DNA of 64,000 nucleotides from Aquibium sp. ELW1220 (GCF_030398385.1 NZ_JAOAOQ010000008.1:62001-126000), one strand, 5' to 3'; counted from the first letter of the stretch, positions 17,786 through 26,334 are shown. The notes: a model not told the origin generated them from the sequence alone. Translations and numbers: made by a program.

Positions 17786-18667
17786 ATGCGTCTCCTGTCC
17801 CTTGCTTTCATCGCACTCGCGCTCGCCGGCTGCGCCAATTCGCCGAGGCAGGTTTCTCAGGCCGACGGCACCACCCTCGCCTTCGCGCCGGGCGAACGGC
17901 AGAGGTCGGAGCCTGGCCCGCAGGTTGCGATGCTGCGACCCGATCAGCCGGCCATCCCCAGCGGCCTCGCCGGACGAACGATCCGCGTGGCGAGCCCGGC
18001 CGACATCCGCCTCGGACCGAAGGAAGTCGTGCTCACCTTCGACGACGGTCCGGTGCCGGGCAAGACCGACGCGATCCTGAAGGCGCTCGACCGGTTCGGC
18101 GTCAAGGCGACCTTCCTGATGGTCGGGCAGATGGCGGACGCCTATCCGGCCACCGCCCGCAAGGTCGCCGCCGCCGGCCATACGATCGGCACCCACACGC
18201 AGAACCACAGGAACCTGCGCTCCGTCGGGCCTGCGGTGGCGGAGGCGCAGATCCGGGCGGGACGCGAAAGCGTCGCCGCAGCCCTGCGCCCGGGCGGTTA
18301 CAGACCTGCGCCCTTCTTCCGCTTTCCCTACCTCGCCGACACGAAGGCGCTGCGAAGCAGCCTGGCGGGCCAGGGCATCGTGGTGATCGACGTCGACATC
18401 GATTCGCGGGACTATTTCGCCACAGGTTCGGATGTCTTGCGCGCCCGCGCGGTCGCCTCGGTGGAGAAGCGCGGCTCCGGCGTCATCCTGTTCCACGACC
18501 TGCACGCCCGCACGGCGACCATGCTGCCGCTGCTTCTCGCCGACCTGAAGGCGCGCGGCTACAAGGTGGTGCACCTCGTGCCCGCCAGCTCCGGCATCGA
18601 CCTCCTGGCGTCGGCGCCCTGGGCGCCCCTGCCGCCGTCAGGCATGACGCCTCCCGATCGCGGCTGA
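17786..18667 (+). CDS. Polysaccharide deacetylase-like lipoprotein (carbohydrate esterase 4 fold)
   Basis: A 293-residue exported enzyme. The N terminus is a lipoprotein signal with LALAGC as lipobox (Cys17). The NodB domain shows VVLTFDDGPVPGKTD (catalytic base and metal Asp), HTIGTHTQNHRNLR (metal-binding His pair), RFPYLADTKALR, and VVIDVDIDSRDY, with a late VILFHDLHAR His. Such enzymes remove N-acetyl groups from peptidoglycan or surface glycans. It is monocistronic and converges with the ATP12 gene. Confidence 0.9.
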   Translation: MRLLSLAFIALALAGCANSPRQVSQADGTTLAFAPGERQRSEPGPQVAMLRPDQPAIPSGLAGRTIRVASPADIRLGPKEVVLTFDDGPVPGKTDAILKALDRFGVKATFLMVGQMADAYPATARKVAAAGHTIGTHTQNHRNLRSVGPAVAEAQIRAGRESVAAALRPGGYRPAPFFRFPYLADTKALRSSLAGQGIVVIDVDIDSRDYFATGSDVLRARAVASVEKRGSGVILFHDLHARTATMLPLLLADLKARGYKVVHLVPASSGIDLLASAPWAPLPPSGMTPPDRG

Positions 18668-18700
18668 CGGCTCCGACTGAAGCTCGGCTGCGAGCCGGGC

Positions 18701-19489
18701 TCAGCCGCGCGCGGCCCTCAGCAGCGCGTCGGCCGCCCGCATGTCGCGCAGCCGGTTGGCCCGGGCGACGGCGGCTTCGGCATCCTCGCCCCATTGCGAG
18801 ATGGTCCAGTCCTCGTCGACATGGGCGAGCGTCCAGGCCGTTTCCGCGTCGATCTCGCCGGCGTCGACGGCCAGCGCCAGCAGCGCCGATCCGGTCAGCG
18901 TGGTCATGACGTGCAGGCAGCCCAGCCGGAGCGGGTCGGGATCGAGCCGCAGATGCACGCCGAGCGCGGCGATCGCCTCGCGCGGTTGCTCGACATGCAT
19001 CACGCCCTCGGCAAGGTACAGCCGCGCGCCCAGCCGGTTGCGCGCCCAGTCGAGGATCGGGTCCCAGGCCTGCGCCTGCAGTTCCACCAGCCGCGCCGGA
19101 CTGTCGGCGCGGTAGCAGAGAAGGTCCGTCGACGCGTAGCGCAGCACGTCCTCGGCCACCGCATCCGGGTCGAGCGCGACACCGTCGATGACGGTATTGA
19201 CGAGGCGCGTCACCGGCATCCGCACCGGGTTGATCTCGGCCTCCTGCGCCTCGAATTCCTCGGCGATCAGGCGGGCAGCCGCCTCGGTCCGCAGTGCCAT
19301 CGGCCCCTTGCCCGGCGTGCGGACCGGCCGGCCGTCGAGATGCACGGCGAAGCCGCCGTCGACCGGCGCGACGGCAACCGCCTTGTAGAAGCGCTTCGGC
19401 AGCGGCTGGCGCATCTGGATCTGCGCCCGCCTGACCGGATCGGGATCCGACAGGAAGCTGCCTTCGAGGTCGTTGAGAATGTCGCGCAT
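18701..19489 (-). CDS. ATP12 family F1-ATPase assembly chaperone
   Basis: A 262-residue member of the ATP12 family, found in mitochondria and alphaproteobacteria, where it helps assemble the F1 alpha subunit. Typical features are KRFYKAVAVAPVDGGFAVHLDGR, RTPGKGPMALRTEAAARLIAEEF, MPVTRLVNTVIDGV, the DLLCYRADSPARLVELQ segment and WTISQWGEDAEA near the C terminus. The true start is the ATG at 19489; the longer open frame belongs to other genes. It is the last gene of an RluC-EamA-ATP12 string and is useful evidence for the host lineage. Confidence 0.92.
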   Translation of the reverse strand: MRDILNDLEGSFLSDPDPVRRAQIQMRQPLPKRFYKAVAVAPVDGGFAVHLDGRPVRTPGKGPMALRTEAAARLIAEEFEAQEAEINPVRMPVTRLVNTVIDGVALDPDAVAEDVLRYASTDLLCYRADSPARLVELQAQAWDPILDWARNRLGARLYLAEGVMHVEQPREAIAALGVHLRLDPDPLRLGCLHVMTTLTGSALLALAVDAGEIDAETAWTLAHVDEDWTISQWGEDAEAAVARANRLRDMRAADALLRAARG

Positions 19490-19548
19490 CGTCGTCTTGC
19501 CGCCGTCGTCGGGATGAGAAGCCAAAGGTAGTCCGGCCTGGCCGCCGT

Positions 19549-20469
19549 TCAACCCGGCGCGACCTTCCGCACCGGGCGATTGACGATGACGATGCCGACA
19601 CCGATCAGCCCGAGCGCCAGGAAGATGCGCAGGCTCAGCGGTTCGTCCAGCAGGATGCCGCCCGCCAGCACGCCGAAGGCGGGCGTCAGGAAGGCGAAGG
19701 AGGACAGGCCCGCGGCCGGATAGCGCCGCATCAGCCAGAACCAGAGCAGATAGGTGAAGGCGACGATGAAGATGCCCTGGAACAGGATGGAGACGATCGG
19801 CACCAGCCCGACGTCGCGCAGCACCGGACCGGTGAACAGCAGCAGCGGCAGCGTCACCAGCGGCGCGACGGCCAGCTGGTAGAGCAGCGTCTTCTCGGCG
19901 CGGGCGGTCGACAGGCGCGTGGTCTTGATGACGATGATCGTCGCCGCCCAGGCCATGCCGGCGGCAAGGCTCATCAGGTCGCCGATGATCGCCTCGGGTC
20001 CGGGCAGGCTGAGCTTGTCGGAAAACACCAGCGCCACACCGCAGAAGGCGAGCAGCGTGCCGCCGACCTTGGCCAGCGACATCCGTTCGCCGAGCAGGAA
20101 ATGCGCGCCGATCAGCACCCAGAACGGCATGGTGTTGACCATCAGCGCGCCGCGCGCGACCGTGGTGTAGTCGAGACCGGTGAAGATCAGCGCGAACTCG
20201 ATGCCGAACAGCGCGCCGGCCGCCAGCCCGCCTGCCAGCGTGCCGTCCCTGTCGAACAGGGAAATGCCGCGCCACCCGCACCAGGCAAAGACGCAGGCCG
20301 CCCCGATCGCCGACCGCACGATGGTCACGAAGACGGGGTCGAAGCCCTGGTTGGAAAGCTTCGCCGCGACGCCGTTCAGCCCCCAGGCGAAGGTGAGGAA
20401 GAGCATCAGCCCGACGGCCGCGCCGTCGACCGCCGCCCGCCGCTCGAACGTCTCGGTCGCCACGCTCAC
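19549..20469 (-). CDS. EamA-family transporter (drug/metabolite exporter)
   Basis: A 306-residue inner-membrane protein with ten hydrophobic segments in two EamA repeats (first around FLTFAWGLNGVAAKLSNQGF, second around FLTPAFGVLAGGILLDEPLS). The likely start is the GTG at 20469, which overlaps the RluC-like stop (GTGA); another GTG two codons later is possible. The transported compound is unknown. It sits between the pseudouridine synthase and the ATP12 gene, where many relatives carry a HAD hydrolase instead. Confidence 0.87.
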   Translation of the reverse strand: MSVATETFERRAAVDGAAVGLMLFLTFAWGLNGVAAKLSNQGFDPVFVTIVRSAIGAACVFAWCGWRGISLFDRDGTLAGGLAAGALFGIEFALIFTGLDYTTVARGALMVNTMPFWVLIGAHFLLGERMSLAKVGGTLLAFCGVALVFSDKLSLPGPEAIIGDLMSLAAGMAWAATIIVIKTTRLSTARAEKTLLYQLAVAPLVTLPLLLFTGPVLRDVGLVPIVSILFQGIFIVAFTYLLWFWLMRRYPAAGLSSFAFLTPAFGVLAGGILLDEPLSLRIFLALGLIGVGIVIVNRPVRKVAPG

Positions 20470-21455
20470 CCCTGGTCCTCGCCGGCACTCGCCTCGTCGA
20501 AGCCGAGCAGGTTCCAGCTCTGGCGCATGTGCGGCGGCAGCGGCGCGGTGACGTCGATCACGCCCCGGTCGGGATGCGGGATGACGATGCGGCGCGCATG
20601 AAGATGCAGCCGGTTCTGCAGCCCGCCCGGGAAGTCCCAGTTGGTGTCCGCCTCGAAGTATTTCGGATCGCCGATGATCGGGTTGCCGATGTGGGCCGCG
20701 TGGACGCGCAGCTGGTGCGTCCGGCCGGTATAGGGTTCCATCTCCAGCCACGACAGCGTCTGCGCGGCCTGCTCGACCACGCGGAAATAGGTCACGGCGT
20801 GGTCGGCGTCGGGCTCGCCATGCCTGGCGACGCGCATCTTGTCGCCGTCGGGCGTCTGCTCCTTGACCAGCCAGGTCGAGATCTTGTCCTCGCGCTTGGA
20901 CGGCACGCCCTTGACCAGCGCCCAGTAGGTCTTCTTGGCGTCGCGGCCGCGAAACGCCTCGGCGAGCTTCATGGCGGCCAGCCGCGAACGGGCGACGACG
21001 AGCACGCCCGACGTGTCGCGGTCAAGCCGATGGACGAGGCGCGGCTTCTCGCCCTTCTTGTTGCGCCAGGCCTCCAGCATGTCGTCGACATGCCGCGTCA
21101 CGCCCGAGCCGCCCTGCACGGCCAGCCCCGACGGCTTGTTGAAGACGAAGACCTTGTCGTCCTCGTGGATGAGCATCTTGGCCAGCACCGCCGCGTCGTC
21201 CTGGCCGCGGATGGTCTTGCCGGTCAGCGGCGCCTCGCCCTTGCGATCGATGCCGATGGGCGGGATGCGGATCACCTGTCCCGGCTCGACCCGCGTGTCC
21301 GACTTGGCCCGGCCGCCGTCGATGCGGATCTGGCCCGAGCGAAGGAGCTTCTGGAGATGCCCGAAGCCGAGGCCCGGAAAATGCGTCTTGAACCAGCGGT
21401 CGAGGCGCATGCCCGCCTCGCCCGGCTCGACGCTGATCTGCTGGATACCCGTCAT
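20466..21455 (-). CDS. rluC: RluA-family 23S rRNA pseudouridine synthase (RluC-like)
   Basis: A 329-residue pseudouridine synthase. The N-terminal S4 RNA-binding domain covers about residues 10-75 (MRLDRWFKTHFPGLGFGHLQK). The catalytic motif HRLDRDTSGVLVVAR contains the essential Asp near residue 145, and YTGRTHQLRVHAAHIGNPIIGD is the conserved later motif. The domain layout fits RluC/RluD, which modify helix regions of 23S rRNA. The ATG at 21455 is chosen because the longer frame starts with low-complexity residues. Confidence 0.92.
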   Translation of the reverse strand: MTGIQQISVEPGEAGMRLDRWFKTHFPGLGFGHLQKLLRSGQIRIDGGRAKSDTRVEPGQVIRIPPIGIDRKGEAPLTGKTIRGQDDAAVLAKMLIHEDDKVFVFNKPSGLAVQGGSGVTRHVDDMLEAWRNKKGEKPRLVHRLDRDTSGVLVVARSRLAAMKLAEAFRGRDAKKTYWALVKGVPSKREDKISTWLVKEQTPDGDKMRVARHGEPDADHAVTYFRVVEQAAQTLSWLEMEPYTGRTHQLRVHAAHIGNPIIGDPKYFEADTNWDFPGGLQNRLHLHARRIVIPHPDRGVIDVTAPLPPHMRQSWNLLGFDEASAGEDQG

Positions 21456-21551
21456 GATTGCCCGCGGCTGCCTCGATGGTGAAAGGAGCGGCGCTGCCGT
21501 CCGTTGGCCATGGCAATAGTGCAGCCGGCGGCGGAATGCAAAAAGCGAATG

Positions 21552-21601
21552 GGGCAAGGCCCGCATCTGCCCGCCTCTGCGGGAAGATTCGGGCCTTGCC
21601 C
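21552..21601 (-). terminator. Rho-independent terminator of the SH3/DUF1236-like gene
   Basis: A 12-bp perfect stem (21552-21563 with 21590-21601) with an inner CCCGC/GCGGG stem. On the minus strand it is followed within 8 nt by a five-T run, so it ends the 21660-22322 gene before the next minus-strand gene. Confidence 0.78.
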
Positions 21602-21659
21602 TTCATTGTCCCGGAGACCCGGAGACCGCAAGGACGCGGCCTCCTGGTCGCCTTGCGGA

Positions 21660-22322
21660 TCAGCGATAGACGTAGACGATCCGGCGCGTCGCGGGGTCGA
21701 CCAGAACCGGCTGGCCGTTCACGTGGCGGTAGCGGTACTCGTAGTCGGGCACCTCGCGCAGTTCGACGGTGTCCGGCAGGCCGGCGCCGACCACCACCTC
21801 TCCATCGAGATAGACCGGATCCGTGCGGTTCTCGACGACATAGGTGCGGACCGCGTCGGGCGGCGTGACGACGGCACCCGCCGCCGCGCCGGCAACGCCG
21901 CCGATCGCGGCACCGACCGGGCCGCCGATCAGCGCGCCGGTAATGGCGCCGCCGGCCGCACCCACCGCTGCATTGGTGCTCGCGGTCTGCTCGTAATCCA
22001 CGACGGGCACCTCCACCGTCGCCGGTGCCGAGGAGATCACGACGCGCTCGCCGCCGAAGTCACCGGCGAGATATTCCGAATAGGACCAGCCGGTCACGCC
22101 ATTGTGGCTGACCTCGCACCATCTGCTGCCCTCAAGACAGCCGTTGACGGTCGCCGACTGCGACGCCCCGATGGAACCGACCACCTCATACTGAGGTCCC
22201 GGACCGCTGCGGATGTTGAGATCCGTCGTGGCGACGGCGGAAAACTGGGCGAACGCCGGGGTGGCGAAGGCAAGCGGCGCGGCAAGGGCTAGCGCGCCCA
22301 TCGGAAACAGGAACGTCTTCAT
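21660..22322 (-). CDS. Exported SH3b-domain protein with glycine-zipper and DUF1236-like C terminus
   Basis: A 220-residue envelope protein. A signal peptide (first about 25 residues, ending TPAFA) is followed by a bacterial SH3 domain (LNIRSGPGPQYEVVGSI to GWSYSEYLAG, residues 34-86), a glycine-zipper-like segment GAITGALIGGPVGAAIGG (residues about 125-150), and a C-terminal DUF1236-like region with VYLDGEVVVGAGLP and DYEYRYRHVNGQPVLVD. Such proteins are common envelope components of Hyphomicrobiales with no assigned role. The neighbouring gene shares the C-terminal domain and orientation. Confidence 0.85.
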   Translation of the reverse strand: MKTFLFPMGALALAAPLAFATPAFAQFSAVATTDLNIRSGPGPQYEVVGSIGASQSATVNGCLEGSRWCEVSHNGVTGWSYSEYLAGDFGGERVVISSAPATVEVPVVDYEQTASTNAAVGAAGGAITGALIGGPVGAAIGGVAGAAAGAVVTPPDAVRTYVVENRTDPVYLDGEVVVGAGLPDTVELREVPDYEYRYRHVNGQPVLVDPATRRIVYVYR

Positions 22323-22404
22323 GGTTTGAACTCCGTTGATAGATGCGTGGGACCGGATCTCCGATCGCGGGGAATGGAAGCGGACGGCGCGCGCCGGCCC
22401 CGCG

Positions 22405-23166
22405 TCAGGCGCGGATGACGTAGACCACCTCGAGCGTCGCCGGCTCGACGATGATGATCTGGCCGTTCGCCAGCACGAAGTACCGGTAGCTCTCGTAGGC
22501 CGGCACGATCTCGACGATCCGCGGCGGCAGCGGGTGGAGCGTCACCGTCGTCGGCACGACGGCGCCGATCGACACCTGGAAATCGACGTTCACGGGCTGC
22601 ACGTTCGACTCCACGATGATCTCGCGGACCTCGGTGCGCTGCTCGGCCGAAAGGTCGATGCTCGCCGTCGTTTCGTCCGAGACGCCCTTCTTCATCTGCC
22701 CGGGCGCCGCCTCCGACGCGCTGTCGACCTCGCCGGCCTTCTGCAACTGGCCCGGGGCCGCCTCGGCGGCCGTATCGACGTCGCCCGCCTTCTTTTGCTG
22801 GCCGGGAGCATTGTCCGAGGCGGACGTCCCGTTCGCCGTCGTCTCCTCCGATGCGCCCTTCTTCATCTGCCCGGGTGCCGCCTCCGACGCGCTGTCGACC
22901 TCGCCGGCCTTTCGCAACTGGCCCGGCGCGGCCTCGGCGGCCGTATCGACGTCGCCCGCCTTCTTCTGCTGGCCGGGAGCATTGTCCGAGGCGGACGTCG
23001 CCGCGGAAGGACGGAGGACGTCGGCGCCGCCTTCGATCTGTGCGCCGGCCTTGGCGCCCGCAGTCGGCTTCAGCGTCGTGCCGTCCTCTGCGCCCGCCTG
23101 GGTTGCGAAGGTCGCCGTGCCGGCCAGCAGCATCAGCGCCAGGGTTCTGGTGAGCATCGTCTTCAT
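22405..23166 (-). CDS. Exported DUF1236-like protein with tandem PGQ-K repeats
   Basis: A 253-residue secreted protein. It has a signal peptide (first 25 residues, ending QAGA), a middle region made of two near-identical 57-residue repeats, and a C-terminal DUF1236-like domain (LHPLPPRIVEIVPAYESYRY). Each repeat holds short units of the form APGQ-KKAGDVD / APGQ-KAGEVD / APGQMKKG. The ATG at 23166 has a GGGAGA site; the longer frame to 23283 does not fit. It is probably an envelope or stress protein like its neighbour; the function is unknown. Confidence 0.85.
   Translation of the reverse strand: MKTMLTRTLALMLLAGTATFATQAGAEDGTTLKPTAGAKAGAQIEGGADVLRPSAATSASDNAPGQQKKAGDVDTAAEAAPGQLRKAGEVDSASEAAPGQMKKGASEETTANGTSASDNAPGQQKKAGDVDTAAEAAPGQLQKAGEVDSASEAAPGQMKKGVSDETTASIDLSAEQRTEVREIIVESNVQPVNVDFQVSIGAVVPTTVTLHPLPPRIVEIVPAYESYRYFVLANGQIIIVEPATLEVVYVIRA
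22684..22999. repeat. Tandem 171-bp repeat inside the DUF1236-like gene
   Basis: Two copies begin at 22684 and 22855, a period of 171 bp or 57 codons, and differ at only a few positions over about 145 bp (for instance TTCTGCAACTGG against TTTCGCAACTGG). The high identity suggests recent duplication or ongoing expansion and contraction. Confidence 0.9.
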
Positions 23167-23520
23167 GGTATTCTCCCTGTGGTCAAATTGAAACGCGGAT
23201 CGGATTTCTCTTCTCCTCATCCGGAAGAACGTCATGCCGCTCACCGAAGCAAAAACCATAATAATTTTACCTCGTACCGGCATGATTTTCTTTCCTGCAC
23301 TGCCTCCTCAGCGAAGTGCGGCCGGGAAGCGCAGGATGAACATTGGATCGGCAATGATGTTCCGGGCTGGGCCGCAGGTCCCGGTTCGGACGGGACCTTC
23401 GCTTTTCCGGTCCTCGGCCTTTGGTCCTGCATTGCCCGCGCATTGGTCCCGATCGCAGCGCGACCCGGAACGCGCGGCCCCGCATCTCATTCCCGCCTCA
23501 TTCGGCGCAAGGAGATCGAC
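23167..23520. other. 354-bp gene-free region between divergent envelope genes
   Basis: No convincing gene on either strand. It must carry the promoter of the DUF1236-like gene (minus) and of the 30-residue peptide gene (plus). Local A/T-rich stretches near 23250-23285 (CATAATAATTTTACC) contrast with the surroundings and may mark a promoter. Confidence 0.5.
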
Positions 23521-23613
23521 ATGGACAAGAGCGTTTATCAGGCACGGTGGCTGCTGCTGCCCGTTTTAACCCTCTGTCTGGGGTTCCTGATACTGGGCGC
23601 AATGCTAAGCTGA
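23521..23613 (+). CDS. Small membrane peptide, 30 residues
   Basis: An ATG preceded at 6 nt by AAGGAGAT, one of the best ribosome sites in the window, opens a 30-codon frame. The product begins MDKSVYQARW and then runs as one hydrophobic stretch (LLLPVLTLCLGFLILGAML), i.e. a single membrane-spanning helix with a short cytoplasmic N terminus. It lies 59 nt upstream of the Gly-rich protein gene on the same strand. Function unknown. Confidence 0.65.
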   Translation: MDKSVYQARWLLLPVLTLCLGFLILGAMLS

Positions 23614-23672
23614 AGTCGCAGGGGCAGGCCGGCGCATCACGGTCGGTTCGCATCCGTCAGCAAGGTTCGATC

Positions 23673-24188
23673 ATGATCACCCGTCGGACATTCATGCGCT
23701 TCCTGGCCTGCACTGCGGCCGCTTCGCCGGCAATGCTGCATCTCGCCACCTCCACACCCGCATCGGCGCAAGGGAACGGCGGCGGCAATGGTGGTGGCGG
23801 AGGTGGCGGCGGCGGCGGTGGGGGTGGCAACGGCGGCGGCGGCGGCGGCGGCGGAGGCAACGGTGGGGGAAACGGCGGAGGCAACGGTGGGGGAAACGGA
23901 AACGGGGGCGGCAACGGAAATGCCGGCGGCCAGGGCAATGCTGGCGGCCGTTCGGACGAGGCCCCCGGCCGCGCCGGCACGGCGCCCGGCCTCGCGCGAT
24001 CGGGTGTCCCGGCCGGCGCGACGGTCGAGGACCGCGGCCGCTCGATCACGGTTCTGTACCGCGACGGCAAGCGCGAAATGATCGAACCCGGCCGCTACGT
24101 CATGAAGGATTCCCGTGGCCGCACGATCATCGACAGGAAGGCGACCCCGCAGGACTGGCAGCGGCTCCGGTCGATGGCCGGTCGCTAG
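23673..24188 (+). CDS. Exported glycine-rich protein with Tat-like signal
   Basis: A 171-residue protein. The N terminus TRRTFMRFLACTAAA followed by Ala-rich hydrophobic residues looks like a twin-arginine signal peptide ending at SASAQG-type residues (TPASAQG). Residues about 35-95 are almost wholly Gly and Asn, encoded by GGC/GGA/AAC repeats. The C-terminal 75 residues are more ordinary and include AGATVEDRGRSITVLYRDG and GRYVMKDSRGRTIIDRKA. Its stop overlaps the stop of the convergent response regulator gene within CTAG. The role is unknown, presumably in the envelope. Confidence 0.75.
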   Translation: MITRRTFMRFLACTAAASPAMLHLATSTPASAQGNGGGNGGGGGGGGGGGGGNGGGGGGGGGNGGGNGGGNGGGNGNGGGNGNAGGQGNAGGRSDEAPGRAGTAPGLARSGVPAGATVEDRGRSITVLYRDGKREMIEPGRYVMKDSRGRTIIDRKATPQDWQRLRSMAGR

Positions 24189-24850
24189 GACCCCTCCACG
24201 GCAAGGTCGCATCCGGCGCGGTGAACCAGCACCGCCGCCTCGGTCCGGTTCGTCACGTTCAGCTTCGCGAGCACCCGGGTCATGTGGTGCTTCACCGTCT
24301 TCTCGTGCAGGTCGAGCCGGATGGCGATGCGCTTGTTGCTCAGTCCGGATGCCACCAGGCATACGACCTCGCGCTCCCTGGGGGTCAACTGGTCCATGAG
24401 GCCGGCGGCGCTCGGCCGGTCCGGCTCCGCGTCCCTGCGCGTGAGCAGGCGCGCCGACAGCGTCGGCGTCACGTAGCGCTCGCCGGTAGCGACGGACGTC
24501 AGGACGTCCGCCAGTTCCTTCGCGCCGATGCCCTTCAGCACATAGCCGGACGCACCCGATCGCATCGCCCGCGTGACGTCGTCGCCCGATTCGGAAACGG
24601 TCAGGAGGACGATCTTCTGTTTCGATCGGGCGGCGAAGACGGCAGGGATGACATCGAGGCCACCGCCGGGCATGGAAATGTCCATCAGCAGGATGTCGGG
24701 AGCGGTTTCGGCGACGAGCCGCACGGCGTCCGCACCGCTCGCACCTTCGCCGACCACCTCCAGCCCCTCGACCTCGCGAAGGCTGCGCATGACGCCCTCG
24801 CGGTAGAGGGGATGATCGTCCACCACCGCGATCCTGATCTTCTGGCTCAT
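24185..24850 (-). CDS. NarL/FixJ-type response regulator
   Basis: A 221-residue response regulator. The receiver domain (residues 1-125) has the acidic pair in VVDDHPLYREG, the phospho-acceptor Asp in LLMDISMPGGG, and the conserved Lys in YVLKGI. The C-terminal LuxR-type helix-turn-helix (LTPREREVVCLVASGLSNKRIAIRL) binds DNA. The ATG at 24850 overlaps the sensor-kinase stop (ATGA). Targets are unknown; the adjacent envelope-protein genes are candidates by position only. Confidence 0.94.
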   Translation of the reverse strand: MSQKIRIAVVDDHPLYREGVMRSLREVEGLEVVGEGASGADAVRLVAETAPDILLMDISMPGGGLDVIPAVFAARSKQKIVLLTVSESGDDVTRAMRSGASGYVLKGIGAKELADVLTSVATGERYVTPTLSARLLTRRDAEPDRPSAAGLMDQLTPREREVVCLVASGLSNKRIAIRLDLHEKTVKHHMTRVLAKLNVTNRTEAAVLVHRAGCDLAVEGS

Positions 24851-26334
24851 TCCTTCGTCCTCCCATCCATCGACAGGACCAAGCGCAGCAGCGTTCCGCG
24901 GGGCGAAGTCTCCACCTCGAAGGTTCCGCCGATGCTCTCGATCCGATCGCGCAGGCCGGCAAGGCCGAGGCTCCCCGGCCGGGTGGCCGCGGCGTCGAAA
25001 CCGGGCCCCTCGTCCGACACCTCGATGACCAGCGCACAATCCTCGGTCCGCAGCGCGACGACCTGCCCCTCGCCGCCGGCATGGCGAAAGCTGTTGGTCA
25101 GCGCCTCCTGGACGAAACGGTAGATGCAGATTTTCTCGGGCGTGCTGATCGCTTCGGCAATTTCGGCAAGGCTGAGACGGACGGCCGTCCCGGTGCGCTT
25201 CTCATGCGTCCGCGCCACCTGCCGGACGATCTCGTCGGCGGCCGCAGCCTCGATATGCGGCAGGACCAGGCCCGTGCAAATCGAGCGGATCTCCTTCATC
25301 GCGTCGTCCAGATGGGTCTTCACCGCCTGTGCTTCGCGAAGTCGATCCTCGGCCTTTCCCGCACCGGTCATGGCCCGGCTGTCCAGCCGCAGCGCCGCAA
25401 GCGCGATGAGCTGCGCCGGCCCGTCGTGGATGTCAGCGCCCACACGGCGCAGATAGCTCTCGTTCAGGGCGGTGGCACGCCGCGAGGCACCCTGGACGCG
25501 CTGGTGGAGTTCCTGGTTCTGCGCCAGCAGGACCGAGAGGTCCCGCACCCGCATCCCCAGGTCTATCCGCTGCCGATCGATCGTGCGGCTCCCGCGCAGC
25601 ACGACGAGGGAAAGGGCGACGAACAGGCCGATCGTCGCCCCTGCGACCGAGAGCCAGCTGAACACCCGGGCACGCCAAAGGTCACGCTCGAGGTCCGGCG
25701 CCGTCTCGTCGAACTGCATGACGCCCACCACCTCGCCGCTCCACGGCTGGAGAACAGGACTGTAGATCCTCAGGATGGGACCGGGGGTGTCGCCGAAGCT
25801 GGCGAAGTCGGCGGCGACGCGGCCGCGCAGTGCCTGTGCGGTCATCTCGCCCCGTTCGGCGGCCTGCCCGATCAGATCGCCATCTTCGGCATAGAGGATG
25901 GTTCCGTCCGATGCCGAGAGACGAAACGAGATCAGCCGGCTCGCCAGCGCGCCCTGCGACAGCGTCTCGTCGAGGGCGCGCCTGTCCTGTTCCTCGAGGT
26001 TTTTGGTCTGCTGCATGTCGGGCAGGAGGGGCGCGATCACGCTGTCGACATAGAGCGCGGTCGTGGCAGCGGCGTTGCGCGTCACCACGTTCTCGATAAG
26101 GCTCGACACGACGGCACCGACCATCAGCATGGCGATCACGGAGACGAGCCCACCCAGCATGAGAAACTGGCGGGCAAGGGTCTGTCGGCTCCAGCCGGTC
26201 ATCATGTCCTTCATGCTGAGGAAAGGAAGTGCCGTCGGGCGCGGGTCGGCGCGGTCCTGCGAGGACGTCTCGCCCGGCACCGTTGCCAGTCTTGGCACGA
26301 CGACGGAAGCATTAGTAGGGGTGTCGCTCCGCAT
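24847..26334 (-). CDS. NarX-type membrane sensor histidine kinase
   Basis: A 495-residue kinase. There are two membrane segments (around FLMLGGLVSVIAMLMVGAVV and WLSVAGATIGLFVALSLVVL) flanking a periplasmic sensor region of about 150 residues, then a coiled linker, a HisKA_3 H-box (RRVGADIHDGPAQLIALAAL) and an HATPase domain with CIYRFVQEALTNSFRHA (N box) and VSDEGPGFD (G box). It is cotranscribed with the response regulator. The first 40 residues are disordered and the real start may be a Met near 26214. The signal is unknown. Confidence 0.92.
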   Translation of the reverse strand: MRSDTPTNASVVVPRLATVPGETSSQDRADPRPTALPFLSMKDMMTGWSRQTLARQFLMLGGLVSVIAMLMVGAVVSSLIENVVTRNAAATTALYVDSVIAPLLPDMQQTKNLEEQDRRALDETLSQGALASRLISFRLSASDGTILYAEDGDLIGQAAERGEMTAQALRGRVAADFASFGDTPGPILRIYSPVLQPWSGEVVGVMQFDETAPDLERDLWRARVFSWLSVAGATIGLFVALSLVVLRGSRTIDRQRIDLGMRVRDLSVLLAQNQELHQRVQGASRRATALNESYLRRVGADIHDGPAQLIALAALRLDSRAMTGAGKAEDRLREAQAVKTHLDDAMKEIRSICTGLVLPHIEAAAADEIVRQVARTHEKRTGTAVRLSLAEIAEAISTPEKICIYRFVQEALTNSFRHAGGEGQVVALRTEDCALVIEVSDEGPGFDAAATRPGSLGLAGLRDRIESIGGTFEVETSPRGTLLRLVLSMDGRTKE

